A stretch of DNA of 64,000 bases from Gemmatimonadota bacterium. GTDB lineage: Bacteria > Gemmatimonadota > Gemmatimonadetes > Gemmatimonadales > GWC2-71-9. The translations under genes were made by a program, and so were the position numbers. A model generated the notes under the pieces. That model saw nothing but the letters and a program-made list of their open reading frames with translations. It did not search any database and had not been told where the DNA came from. The DNA is taken from NCBI GenBank assembly GCA_003222085.1, contig QHUK01000006.1, forward strand, positions 24,248-88,247, in the 5' to 3' direction. This document shows positions 15,871 through 24,589 of this stretch, one piece after another (position 1 is the stretch's first letter; each line of letters opens with the position of its first letter).

Positions 15871-16794
15871 ATGACTGTTCCCGACTACCGCGACCCGCGG
15901 CTCACCGAGCAGCGCAACCCCCGCACCGAGCGTATCGACGTCGCGTCGACGCTCGAAATCGTCGACCTCCTGAACGCGGAGGACGCGACGGTGGCGGGAG
16001 CGGTGCGCGCGGTGCGCGGCGAGCTGGCCCGTGCCATCGACCTCGTGGTGAGCGCGTTCGGCCGGGGGGGGCGGCTCATCTACATCGGCGCCGGGACTTC
16101 CGGACGCCTCGGCGTGCTCGACGCGAGCGAATGCCCGCCGACGTTCGGCACGCCGCCGGAAATGGTGGTCGGGGTGATCGCGGGCGGCTACCCGGCGCTG
16201 GTGAAGAGCAGCGAAGGCGCCGAGGACGACGTGAACGCGGGGATGGCGGCGGTGGATCAGGTGCGCGTCACACCCGCGGACTTCGTCCTCGGCATCGCGG
16301 CGAGCGGCACGACGCCGTTCGTCCGCGCGGCGCTGTCCCGCGCGCAGACCATCGGCGCCGCGACCGGGCTCGTCTCGTGCTCCGACCCCCCGGCGGTCCT
16401 GGTCGAGACGTGCGACGTCCTCATTCTCCCGAAAGTCGGGCCGGAAGCCCTGACGGGGTCGACCCGCATGAAGGCCGGTACGGCCACCAAGCTCGTCCTC
16501 AACACGCTGTCGACCGGGGCGATGATCCGGCTGGGGCGCGCATACGGCAACCTCATGGTGGACCTGATGGCGCTCTCCGACAAGCTGCGGGACCGCGGCG
16601 AGCGTATCGTGATGGAGTGCTGCGGTGTGGACCGCGCGGTGGCGCGTGGCGCGATCGCAGCCGCGGGCGGCCGTGTAAAGCTCGCGATTGTGATGGTGAG
16701 ACGGGGGGTGGCGAAGGCGGAGGCGGAGCGCTTGCTGAGCGATGCCGGCGGCTTCGTGCGCCGCGCGGCGGGCGATCCGCCGCCCGTCACGTGA
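15871..16794 (+). CDS. murQ: N-acetylmuramic acid 6-phosphate etherase
   Basis: The product (307 aa) cleaves the lactyl ether of MurNAc-6-phosphate to GlcNAc-6-phosphate in cytosolic peptidoglycan recycling. It is a SIS-domain protein: LTEQRNPRTERID at the N-terminus, IYIGAGTSGRLGVLDASECPP, the second phosphosugar loop GIAASGTTPFV and GSTRMKAGTATKLVLN are all family blocks. The length is the usual ~300 aa. It is the first gene of an operon whose three members overlap by GTGA, and follows the palindrome shared with ggt. Confidence 0.97.
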   Translation: MTVPDYRDPRLTEQRNPRTERIDVASTLEIVDLLNAEDATVAGAVRAVRGELARAIDLVVSAFGRGGRLIYIGAGTSGRLGVLDASECPPTFGTPPEMVVGVIAGGYPALVKSSEGAEDDVNAGMAAVDQVRVTPADFVLGIAASGTTPFVRAALSRAQTIGAATGLVSCSDPPAVLVETCDVLILPKVGPEALTGSTRMKAGTATKLVLNTLSTGAMIRLGRAYGNLMVDLMALSDKLRDRGERIVMECCGVDRAVARGAIAAAGGRVKLAIVMVRRGVAKAEAERLLSDAGGFVRRAAGDPPPVT

Positions 16795-17912
16795 CGACCG
16801 CCCTGGCGGTGGGCGTGATGTCGGGCACGTCGCTCGACGGGGTCTCGACGGCGCTCGTGCGACTCGAAGAGAAGCCCCTCGACGCGCAGCTCGTCGCATT
16901 CCGCCAGGACGCCTACACGGCGCCGGAGCGCGGGCAGATCATCGAAGCGATCGCGCGCGGCGGCTCGAAGGATCTGGCGCTGCTGCACGTTGCCCTGGGA
17001 GAGCGCTTCGCGGGCGCGGTGCTGCAGCTCCTGGCCCAGGCGAAGGTCGGGCCTCGGGACTTGTCCTTCGTCGCGTCGCACGGGCAGACGATCTGGCACG
17101 AGCCGGGACGCGCCACGCTGCAGCTCGGCGACCCCGCGGTGATCGCCGAGCGCGTGGGGGTGCGGGTGGTGAGCGACTTCCGCTCGCGCGATGTGGCGGC
17201 CGGCGGCCAGGGAGCCCCCCTCGTGCCGTTGGCCGACGTGCTCCTGTTCGGACACGCGGAGCGTGGACGGTTGCTCCTCAACATCGGTGGCATGGCAAAC
17301 GTCACCTTCGTGCCGCGACGCGCGGTCACGGGTGGCGCGGTCGCGTTCGACACCGGCCCCGGCGTCGCGGTGGTCGACGCGGTGACCCGTCGAATCGACG
17401 GCGCGGCGGCGTTCGACGCGGGCGGCGAGCGGGCGCGCCGCGGCAAGCCGTCCCGCAAAGTGCTCGAGGCGCTGCTCGCCGATCCGTACTTCGCGGCGCC
17501 GCCGCCCAAGAGCACGGGGCGCGAGCGCTTCGGCCCCGACTATGCGGCGCGGCTGCTCGACGACGTGAAGCAGGCGGGGGGCTCCGACAACGACGCCGTA
17601 GCGACGGCGACGGCGCTGACTGTGGAGACCATCGGTCGCGGGATCGAGCGCTGGACGCCCGCTCGGGCCCCCGACGAGCTCGTGATCTCGGGCGGCGGCG
17701 CGCGCAATCCGCGACTGGTCGAGCTCCTCGCCGCCCGGGTGGCCCCGCGACCCGTGGTGCGGTTCGAGAGCCTCTTTTTCGACGGGGAAGCCAAGGAGGC
17801 TCTGGTGTTTGCGTTCCTTGGCTTTCTCACGGTCCTCGGGGAACCGGGAAACCTGCCGGCTGCGACCGGCGCCCGCGGCCCCCGCGTGCTCGGCCACATC
17901 ACCCCGGCGTGA
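16791..17912 (+). CDS. anmK: Anhydro-N-acetylmuramic acid kinase
   Basis: The product (373 aa) phosphorylates and opens 1,6-anhydro-MurNAc to MurNAc-6-phosphate, the substrate of MurQ. Family motifs are GVMSGTSLDGV near the start, SHGQTIWHE, VVSDFRSRDVAAGGQGAPLV, NIGGMANVT, AFDTGPG and ISGGGARNP. The GTG start overlaps the murQ stop and its own stop overlaps the nagZ-like GTG. Gene order fits one complete pathway from anhydro-muropeptides to GlcNAc-6-phosphate. Confidence 0.97.
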   Translation: MTTALAVGVMSGTSLDGVSTALVRLEEKPLDAQLVAFRQDAYTAPERGQIIEAIARGGSKDLALLHVALGERFAGAVLQLLAQAKVGPRDLSFVASHGQTIWHEPGRATLQLGDPAVIAERVGVRVVSDFRSRDVAAGGQGAPLVPLADVLLFGHAERGRLLLNIGGMANVTFVPRRAVTGGAVAFDTGPGVAVVDAVTRRIDGAAAFDAGGERARRGKPSRKVLEALLADPYFAAPPPKSTGRERFGPDYAARLLDDVKQAGGSDNDAVATATALTVETIGRGIERWTPARAPDELVISGGGARNPRLVELLAARVAPRPVVRFESLFFDGEAKEALVFAFLGFLTVLGEPGNLPAATGARGPRVLGHITPA

Positions 17913-19348
17913 CCGGGTCGCTTGCTCGTCTCGTCTTTCCCGCGCTGCGCTGGCGGCCAAGTGACGGCAGCTTCGAGCACGAGCGCCGGAAGATCGACGC
18001 CGCGCTCGCCGCCGGGGTGGGTGGGTTCATCCTCTTCGGGGGGACACGCGACGCGGTCGCGACGCTCACGCGGGAGCTCGTGGAGCAGGCGGGGCGCTCG
18101 CTGCTCGTCGGCGCGGATCTGGAGCGGGGCCCGGCGCAGCAGGTGCAGGGGCTCTCCGAGCTGCCACCGCCCGCGGCGCTCGGCTGGCTCGACGACCTGG
18201 AAGCCACCGGCGCCTGCGGGATGATCACCGGGACCGAGGCCCGCTCGGTCGGGATCAACTGGGCGTTCGCTCCCGTGTGCGACCTCGATCTCGAGCCCAA
18301 GAACCCGATCGTCCAGACGCGTGCCTTCGGGGCCGACCCGGTGCGCGTTGGCGAGCAGGCGGCCGTGTGGATCCGTGGGCTCCAGGAGCACGGCGTTCTG
18401 GGGTGCGCCAAACACTACCCGGGCCACGGGCGCACCACGCAGGACTCCCACGCGACGCTGCCGCGCGTGCCCGCCACCCCGAGCGAGCTGCAGCAGGTGG
18501 ACGTGACTCCGTTCGAATACGCCATCCGCGCCGGTGTGGGGAGCGTGATGAGCGCGTTCGTAGCCTACCCGAACTGGGATCCCGCCGGCCGAGCGGCGAG
18601 TTTTTCGCCCGAGATCCTGGGCTACCTGCGGGATACGCTCCACTTCGGCGGTCTCGTCGTTACCGATGCGCTGATCATGGCAGGCGCGCGCGCCGCACAG
18701 CCGGTGCCCGTCGCGACCGTGGGCGCGGTCGCCGCGGGGTGCGACGCGCTCTTGTACCCCGAGAACTTCACGAGCGTGGTCGCCGCGCTGGACCGTGCCG
18801 TCGGCGCCGAGATCTCGGCCGCCCGCGCGGACGAGGCGCTCGCGCATTACGACGATGCGCTGGTCGCGTGGACCGCCCTGCCCGACCAGGGGGAGCCGGA
18901 CCTCTCGGACCACGCGGCGTTCGCGGACGGGCTGGCCGACCGCGCGGCGCACCTGGTGCGCGGTGACGCGCCGACGGTCCGCGCACCTCTCACCGTGTCG
19001 ATCGTGGACGACGACGTGGGGGGGCCGTACTCCGTCGGTCCGCGCGATGTGTTCCACGCGACGCTGCGCGACGCGGGAGTCGCCCTCGTGCAACGTGCCA
19101 CGGGCAACCGGCAACGCATTATCCTGGTGTACGCCGAGCCGCGCTCGTGGAAAGGGCGGGCCGATCTCGGTGCCCGATCGCGCGCGGCCCTGCGGCGTCT
19201 CGTGCCCGGAGCGCAGCTCGTGGTGCTGTTCGGCCATCCGCGACTCGCGTCACAGATCCCCGGCGCGACCCCGATCCTCTTATGCTGGCACGGACAGCCC
19301 CTCATGCAGCGGGCGGCGGCGAGATGGGTCCTCGGAAGAGTCCGGTAA
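17909..19348 (+). CDS. nagZ: Glycoside hydrolase family 3 beta-N-acetylglucosaminidase (NagZ-like)
   Basis: The product (479 aa) should cut GlcNAc from GlcNAc-anhydroMurNAc peptides. The GH3 barrel carries GFILFGGTRD, a DLERGP substrate loop, the NagZ-type KHYPGHGRTTQDSH loop (about 167-180, containing the His acid/base of NagZ) and VVTDALIM with the nucleophile Asp. No signal peptide is visible, consistent with cytosolic recycling. Beyond ~350 an alpha/beta C-terminal domain is present that short NagZ proteins lack. It starts with a GTG overlapping anmK. Confidence 0.92.
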   Translation: MTGSLARLVFPALRWRPSDGSFEHERRKIDAALAAGVGGFILFGGTRDAVATLTRELVEQAGRSLLVGADLERGPAQQVQGLSELPPPAALGWLDDLEATGACGMITGTEARSVGINWAFAPVCDLDLEPKNPIVQTRAFGADPVRVGEQAAVWIRGLQEHGVLGCAKHYPGHGRTTQDSHATLPRVPATPSELQQVDVTPFEYAIRAGVGSVMSAFVAYPNWDPAGRAASFSPEILGYLRDTLHFGGLVVTDALIMAGARAAQPVPVATVGAVAAGCDALLYPENFTSVVAALDRAVGAEISAARADEALAHYDDALVAWTALPDQGEPDLSDHAAFADGLADRAAHLVRGDAPTVRAPLTVSIVDDDVGGPYSVGPRDVFHATLRDAGVALVQRATGNRQRIILVYAEPRSWKGRADLGARSRAALRRLVPGAQLVVLFGHPRLASQIPGATPILLCWHGQPLMQRAAARWVLGRVR

Positions 19349-19360
19349 GAAGCCAGTAGC

Positions 19361-19425
19361 AGGCCGGGGAAGGGGGAAGGCGGGGCCCCTTCCCGGGCAT
19401 TTGACCGTTCCCCGGCCTTCTCCGG
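19361..19425. repeat. Intergenic word-iterated inverted repeat (also bidirectional terminator candidate)
   Basis: AGGCCGGGGA (19361-19370) pairs with TCCCCGGCCT near 19408-19418, and an inner GAAGGCGGGGCCCCTTC forms a second stem. The 16-mer GCCGGGGAAGGGGGAA (19363-19378) recurs, in reverse complement, inside dnaX at about 46134-46150. It lies between the convergent nagZ and protease genes. Confidence 0.7.
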
Positions 19426-19430
19426 GCTCT

Positions 19431-20858
19431 TTATCGGGTGGTGCCGAGCTGGGTTAGAAATGCGACGATTTGGCTCGCCGGAACGGCGTAGATGATCTTG
19501 CCCTGCGACTCCCGATTGCCGCCGTATAACACCGCCGCCACGCGGCCCGAGCGATCGAAGATCGGGCTCCCCGACGACCCGGGTGCGCCAAATCCGTCGA
19601 CCTGTACGACGTTGGCCAGCGCCTTGCTGACCGTGCCGACCGTGAGGGTCGGGTCCGCGACCACGCCGCTCTCGCCGATGCGCTCCATGGGGAGATCCTC
19701 GCCCAGCGGGTAGCCGATGATGGCCACGGGATCGCCGCGCGCCAGGGCCCGCGGCTCGCCCGCGAAGCCCGCGACGCGGGGAGTGCCGCCGCGGATCTCC
19801 ACCTTCACCACGGCGACGTCGGCGGAATCGGCGACGCCGACCAGGCGGCCGGGGAACCATTGCCGGCTCCCCGAGAACTTGATCGCGATGCGCCGCGGCT
19901 GCCGGGTGCCGTCTTCGCCCACCAGGATGTGCCGGTTGGTCACCAACGTGCCCTGCGAGTCGGCGGCGAACGCCGTACCGCTGAAGATCTCGCTGTCCGA
20001 GAACTGCACCACGAGCAGCGCGACCGCGTCCTGATTCTTGAGCGAGATGGTGCGGTAGTCCATGACGACCGCGCCGGCGAGGCCGCGCTGGCGCGTCTCG
20101 GCCGCGTCGAGCGCGGCCCGGAGCCGCGCGATAGCGGCGGCGTTGCCGCTCGTGCCTGCGGCCGCCAGCTCGGTCCGCAGCCGTGCGACTTCCGCCTGCG
20201 ACTGCCGCAGCGCGTCCCGCACGCTCGCGAGCTCGGTCTCGAGTCGCGTGAGGAGCCGCTGCGACTCCGCTCCCAGGCTGTCCGCCCGCGCTTCGAGCCG
20301 GGCGACCTCACGCGCGTCGCGCGCGCTCTGCCGTTGCAGCACCGCGAACGCGGCGAGCACGACGACGAGCAGTCCGATCAGCAGTTTTGTCCTGCGGTTC
20401 AGGCGCGCCACCTCCACGGCGATCCGCAAGGCGGTGCTCGAGCGCCGGGGAGGAGGGGCGGCCATCGCCGCGTACTGCTCGCGGGGCGAGCTCGCCCGCT
20501 CGGCGGACGCCCGCACCCCGTCCGGCACGGTGTCGACCGCCGGCTCGCCCGGCAGGATGCGGAACTCCACTGCGGGCCCGTTCTGCCCGAGACCGATCAC
20601 GTCGCCGTCCGCCAGCACGACGTCGCCCGAGATGGGGGCGCCGTTCACGAACGTGCCGTTCGTGCTGCCCAGGTCCCGTAGCACGAAGGTGTCGTTGTGG
20701 CGCACGATCCCGGCGTGGCGCGAGGACACGTCGAGATCGCGCTCGGCATCGCAGCGCACGTCGGAGAGCGGGTGCCGGCCGAGGCCGATGTACGCCTTGC
20801 GAAACGTCTCGACCTGCCCGACGCGCGCGCCGGAGAGGAAGGTGAACTGAGCGCTCAC
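19431..20858 (-). CDS. FHA-domain, membrane-anchored trypsin-like serine protease
   Basis: The product (475 aa) has an N-terminal FHA phosphothreonine-binding domain (about 5-100; GLGRHP, SSRHA, DLGSTNGTFVNG), a basic linker, one transmembrane helix (159-174), a coiled coil (about 178-260) and a trypsin-like domain with triad His310 (TNRH), Asp347 (SADVAVV) and Ser429 (PGSSGSP). The FHA end is predicted cytosolic and the protease periplasmic, so it could turn a kinase signal into proteolysis outside. GTG start in a GTGA overlap with the phosphatase gene. Last gene of a four-gene signalling operon. Confidence 0.88.
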   Translation of the reverse strand: MSAQFTFLSGARVGQVETFRKAYIGLGRHPLSDVRCDAERDLDVSSRHAGIVRHNDTFVLRDLGSTNGTFVNGAPISGDVVLADGDVIGLGQNGPAVEFRILPGEPAVDTVPDGVRASAERASSPREQYAAMAAPPPRRSSTALRIAVEVARLNRRTKLLIGLLVVVLAAFAVLQRQSARDAREVARLEARADSLGAESQRLLTRLETELASVRDALRQSQAEVARLRTELAAAGTSGNAAAIARLRAALDAAETRQRGLAGAVVMDYRTISLKNQDAVALLVVQFSDSEIFSGTAFAADSQGTLVTNRHILVGEDGTRQPRRIAIKFSGSRQWFPGRLVGVADSADVAVVKVEIRGGTPRVAGFAGEPRALARGDPVAIIGYPLGEDLPMERIGESGVVADPTLTVGTVSKALANVVQVDGFGAPGSSGSPIFDRSGRVAAVLYGGNRESQGKIIYAVPASQIVAFLTQLGTTR

Positions 20859-21886
20859 CGGCTCCGGTTGATCAGGTAGAGCGCCACGGCGGCGGCCGCG
20901 GCGATGACGAGCAGCGTGATCACGCGACGGCGATTCCGCGCCGCCGGCTCGGGCGCGCGGCTCCCGTGGTAGACGGGGACCGGCTCCGTGCTCGTCTCGG
21001 TGTCGATGAGTGGATACACCTGATGACCCATCGCCCCGTTGGGCTCCGGCGGCCGCAGACCGTCGCCGTCGAACCGGGCCAGCACGACCGTGATGTTGTC
21101 GGGCCCGCCCCGCTCGTTGGCGAGCGCGATCAGCCTGTCGCACGCGGCCTGCAGGTCCCGCTCGCGCGTGGCGACGGCGGCGATCTCCTCCTTCTTCACC
21201 TGGCCCGACAGGCCGTCGGAGCACAGCACCAGGATGTCGCCCTTGCGGACTTCCTGATGGGTGAGATCGACCTTGACGCGCGCGTCGGGCCCCAGAGCCT
21301 GGAGGATGATGTTGCGACGCTCGCTCCTCGCGGCCTCCTCCTCCGTCAGCTCGCCCGCCTCGACCAGGCGCTGCATCAGCGACTGGTCCCTGGTGAGCTG
21401 CACCGCCTCCCCGTTGCGGATCAGGTACGCGCGGCTGTCGCCGACCTGGGTCAGGAAGAAGTGATCGGCCAACACTCCCACGGCGGTCGTCGTGGTTCCC
21501 ATCCCGCGGACTTCGGGGTGCGTCGCGGCGTACGCGTGGATCTGCTCGTTGGCGACCTCCACCGCTTCCTTCAGGCGGTAGGCGAACCGCTGGGCCGTGA
21601 CCTCCCGCTCGGTCCCCCAGCCTCGAACCAGCTGCTGGTAGATCGTGTCCGTCGCCATCTGGCTCGCGAGCTCCCCGGCGGCCGCGCCGCCCATCCCGTC
21701 GGCAACGACGAATAGCGAGCCCCGCTCACCGATCTCGTGGGTGCGGACCGCGGGTAGGAGCGACGCCTCACGGCGCGAAAGATCCGCGACCAGGAAGCGG
21801 TCTTCGTTGTGGTCGCGCGTCCGGCCGAGGTCGGTCTTGGCGAAGACCTCGACCTTGATCGGCTTGGCAGAAGAGCGTCCGAACAT
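20855..21886 (-). CDS. PP2C-family Ser/Thr protein phosphatase, membrane-tethered
   Basis: The product (343 aa) is a PPM/PP2C phosphatase: DLGRTRDHNEDRF, VVADGMGGAAAGE, GMGTTTTAVGV, VGDSRAYLIRNG, LCSDGLSGQV and ERGGPDNITVVL carry the metal-binding aspartates in the usual order. A single C-terminal transmembrane helix (about 322-338) anchors it with the catalytic domain in the cytosol. The ATG at 21886 comes 2 bp after the kinase stop. It should reverse the adjacent kinase's phosphorylation. Confidence 0.94.
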   Translation of the reverse strand: MFGRSSAKPIKVEVFAKTDLGRTRDHNEDRFLVADLSRREASLLPAVRTHEIGERGSLFVVADGMGGAAAGELASQMATDTIYQQLVRGWGTEREVTAQRFAYRLKEAVEVANEQIHAYAATHPEVRGMGTTTTAVGVLADHFFLTQVGDSRAYLIRNGEAVQLTRDQSLMQRLVEAGELTEEEAARSERRNIILQALGPDARVKVDLTHQEVRKGDILVLCSDGLSGQVKKEEIAAVATRERDLQAACDRLIALANERGGPDNITVVLARFDGDGLRPPEPNGAMGHQVYPLIDTETSTEPVPVYHGSRAPEPAARNRRRVITLLVIAAAAAVALYLINRSR

Positions 21887-21888
21887 GG

Positions 21889-23427
21889 TCAGCGCTGGCA
21901 CTGCGCCAGCAGGTCGCGATACCGCGCCTGCGACGGGTCGAGGTTCATGGCCCGCGCGATCCACTCGCACCCCGCGGCGCGGTCATTCTCCGGCGGCTGG
22001 GCGCGGGCGAGGCCGACGACGTACGCCGCGTATGCCTTGTCCTCCGTCGCGATGTTGGGCGCGTCGAAAATGTGTCTCGCGGAGTCTCGCACCATTGCGG
22101 CCTTCGGACCGGGCGCGAGCTTGGCCAACAGGTCGTCCAGCAGGTACCGTGCCCGGGCTACGTCGATGCGCGGCTGCGTGGTGGGCGCGCGCGGACGCTT
22201 GGCCGCGTCACGTCGCGGCGGCACCACAGGCGCGCGGGAGGCGGCGGTGTCCGGTGGACGCGGCGCCACGATCTGTCGCGCCGTGTCGGCGGGCGGGACC
22301 CGGCTGGTCTGCTTGACGGCGCGCCCGATCGTGATCACCGCGCCCGCGGCTCCCAGTGCGACGATCGCGCCGACGACGAACGGCACGCGCGAGCGCCGCC
22401 GGACGCGTACCGGCTCGAGCAGCTCCGTCTCGTCGTCGGCGAGCGTGGAGGGCAGGGCCGTGTCGGCGTCCGTCCGCGACAGGCCGACCACGATGGCGAC
22501 GTCGTGGGCGAACTTGGCGGCCGATTGATAGCGGTCCGCCGGGCTGCGGGCGAGCGCGGTATCCAATGTCTGCTGGAGCCCCGGGGGAAAGTGCAGATCG
22601 GGTCGCATCTCGATCAACTCCGCCGGCTCGTCGGTGAGGCGCTTGATCATCGCCTCCTGCACGGTGTCGGCGGGGAAGGGGAGCGTTCCCGTGAGCATCT
22701 TGAAGAGCACCAGGCCCAGCGAATAGACGTCGCTCCGGCCGTCCAGCGTGTCGCCCGAGAGCTGCTCGGGGCTCATGAACTCGGGAGTGCCCACCACCAA
22801 GCCCGTCTTCGTCACTTTCTGGTTGCCCGTCTCCCCGCCCACGGCTTTGGCGAGGCCGAAATCGACCACCTTCACGGCGTCCGCCCCGTCACGCCCGCGC
22901 GTCAGCATGATGTTGTCGGGCTTCAAATCGCGGTGCACGATGCCGAGGTCGTGTGCTGCCTGGAGCGCGGCCGCCACCTGGATGCTGATGTCCGCGGCGC
23001 GCGCGACGGGCAGCGCGCCCTCACTCGCCAACAGGTCCGTGAGCGGTGCGCCCTCGACGAACTCCATCGCCAGGTAGATGAGCCCGTCCGGTGTCTCACC
23101 GAAATCATAGATGGCACAGACGTGAGAGTCCGAGATGCGGCTGGCGTTCGCGGCCTCGCGGTTGAAGCGGGCCACCGCCTCCGGATCGTGCACCAAGGAG
23201 GGGTTCATCACCTTGATGGCGCTGCGGCGTCCCATCTTTACATGCTCGGCGAGGTAGACCTGGCCCATGCCTCCCTCGCCCAGCTTCTTCATGATGTGGT
23301 AGCGGTCGGCAAGCACCTGGCCCACGAGATCCTTTGTCGGGCCCGACGAGCGCAGGGTCTGCCCGTCGTTCGGGCAGAATCGCACGTCGTCGCGATACTC
23401 GGTGGCACAAATGGGGCAGATCTTCAC
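21889..23427 (-). CDS. Zinc-ribbon Ser/Thr protein kinase, membrane protein
   Basis: The product (512 aa) starts with a small Cys-rich motif (CPIC...FCPNDG), then a Hanks-type kinase domain (about 40-300) with GEGGMGQVY, AIKVM lysine, HRDLKPDNIM, DFGLAK and TPEFMSPEQ. A transmembrane helix lies near 358-377, and a ~130-residue extracytoplasmic Pro/Arg-rich and helical C-terminal domain follows. The ATG overlaps the FHA gene (ATGA). With a phosphatase and two FHA proteins in the same operon, a phospho-Thr relay is likely; targets are unknown. Confidence 0.93.
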   Translation of the reverse strand: MKICPICATEYRDDVRFCPNDGQTLRSSGPTKDLVGQVLADRYHIMKKLGEGGMGQVYLAEHVKMGRRSAIKVMNPSLVHDPEAVARFNREAANASRISDSHVCAIYDFGETPDGLIYLAMEFVEGAPLTDLLASEGALPVARAADISIQVAAALQAAHDLGIVHRDLKPDNIMLTRGRDGADAVKVVDFGLAKAVGGETGNQKVTKTGLVVGTPEFMSPEQLSGDTLDGRSDVYSLGLVLFKMLTGTLPFPADTVQEAMIKRLTDEPAELIEMRPDLHFPPGLQQTLDTALARSPADRYQSAAKFAHDVAIVVGLSRTDADTALPSTLADDETELLEPVRVRRRSRVPFVVGAIVALGAAGAVITIGRAVKQTSRVPPADTARQIVAPRPPDTAASRAPVVPPRRDAAKRPRAPTTQPRIDVARARYLLDDLLAKLAPGPKAAMVRDSARHIFDAPNIATEDKAYAAYVVGLARAQPPENDRAAGCEWIARAMNLDPSQARYRDLLAQCQR

Positions 23428-24494
23428 GCCGGAATCTCGATGCGCAGCAGCTTGTCGCCCACCAGGATACGCGACTGGTCGCGCAGCGCCATCTCGCCGC
23501 GGGCGGCGAGCGCGATGCCGTTGCGGCTGTTGGCGTCCACCACCACGAAGTCCGCATCTTCGGAGCGCACCAGCGCATGGCGCGCGCTCATCGACGGATC
23601 GTACGGGAACACCCAGTCGCCTTGCTCACGGCCGATGGTGACGTCGCGGCCGGGGGAGAGCTGGATCACGTCGCGGACGCTGCCGTCGGAGCGCAACTGC
23701 GTGAGGGTCGCGATGTCGGCGCTCGGGATGAGGCTGCCCATCCGCCGGGTGGCGTCGGCGTCGGGCGGGTGCGGCCCCGGGTACCCCAGCCGGCGGAATC
23801 GGATCACCTGGGAGCCGATCAGCAGCAGATCCCCGTCGAGCAGACGATGCGCCCCCTCGAGGAACACCCATGTGCCGTTGCGGCTGCCGAGATCACGCAC
23901 GACGAGGGTGTCCTGCTCCCATGAGAGCTTCGCGTGCAACGGCGACAGGAACGCGTCGTCGGGGAAGCGGATGTCGCCGTCCTCACGGCCGATGGTGGTG
24001 TCGGGCGTCTTGCGCTCGAAACGCTGCACCGCGTTGCCTAGATCGTCGAGCAGCAGGAGCGCGATCGTCGCTCCCGCCCGCGACGGTCCCGGGGGGGGGC
24101 CGCGACGCACGGCCGCGAGATCGACCAGCGACGCGCCGCAGTTCGCACAGAACTTGATCCCCGGCTCCACGGGCGAGGCACAGCGCGGGCAGTTCGGGCC
24201 GGAGCCGGGGGCCGTGAGGCGGCGGCCGCAGTGGGGGCAGAACGGCCGCAACCCGCTCGCCCGGGCGCCGCAGAAGGGGCAGGCGATCGGCTCGCCCGGG
24301 TCGCGGGCGACGGGCGGGCGCGCCATGACGCGCGTGCCCGGCACCGACGCGGCGCCCGCCCCCGTCGTTTCCCCCCCGCCCGCTGATGCCGCGGCGGCCT
24401 TGCGTCCCGTGGATGTGCTCATGGGTTTACCGCAGTCCGTACAGAACTGCGCGCCCGGGTCGTTCGCCCGGCCGCAGTAAGGGCAGGCGGTCAC
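23424..24494 (-). CDS. Zinc-ribbon protein with two FHA domains
   Basis: The product (356 aa) carries three zinc ribbons: CPYCGRANDPGAQFCTDCG (3-21), then CPFCG...FCPHCG and CPRC...FCANCG up to about 122. Two FHA domains follow, one with TTIGREDGDI...SPLHAKL...DLGSRNGTW and one with TIGREQGDW...SARHALV...NSRNGIAL. No transmembrane segment or enzyme motif is present. It is the first gene of the operon, starts with GTG, and overlaps the kinase gene by ATGA, so it probably acts as a phosphothreonine-reading adaptor of that kinase. Confidence 0.85.
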   Translation of the reverse strand: MTACPYCGRANDPGAQFCTDCGKPMSTSTGRKAAAASAGGGETTGAGAASVPGTRVMARPPVARDPGEPIACPFCGARASGLRPFCPHCGRRLTAPGSGPNCPRCASPVEPGIKFCANCGASLVDLAAVRRGPPPGPSRAGATIALLLLDDLGNAVQRFERKTPDTTIGREDGDIRFPDDAFLSPLHAKLSWEQDTLVVRDLGSRNGTWVFLEGAHRLLDGDLLLIGSQVIRFRRLGYPGPHPPDADATRRMGSLIPSADIATLTQLRSDGSVRDVIQLSPGRDVTIGREQGDWVFPYDPSMSARHALVRSEDADFVVVDANSRNGIALAARGEMALRDQSRILVGDKLLRIEIPA

Positions 24495-24589
24495 TGACAG
24501 AAGTGCTCCACTGGGCGCAGAAGCTATTGCCTGCCAATCTATTCGGCAAATTGACGCGCTGAAAGGGCCGATGCTACCTTGCGCGTCCT

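Noticed and set aside
15805..16899. Upstream extension of the ggt frame to 16899
   Set aside because: It runs through murQ antisense; the lipoprotein signal at 15804 marks the real start.
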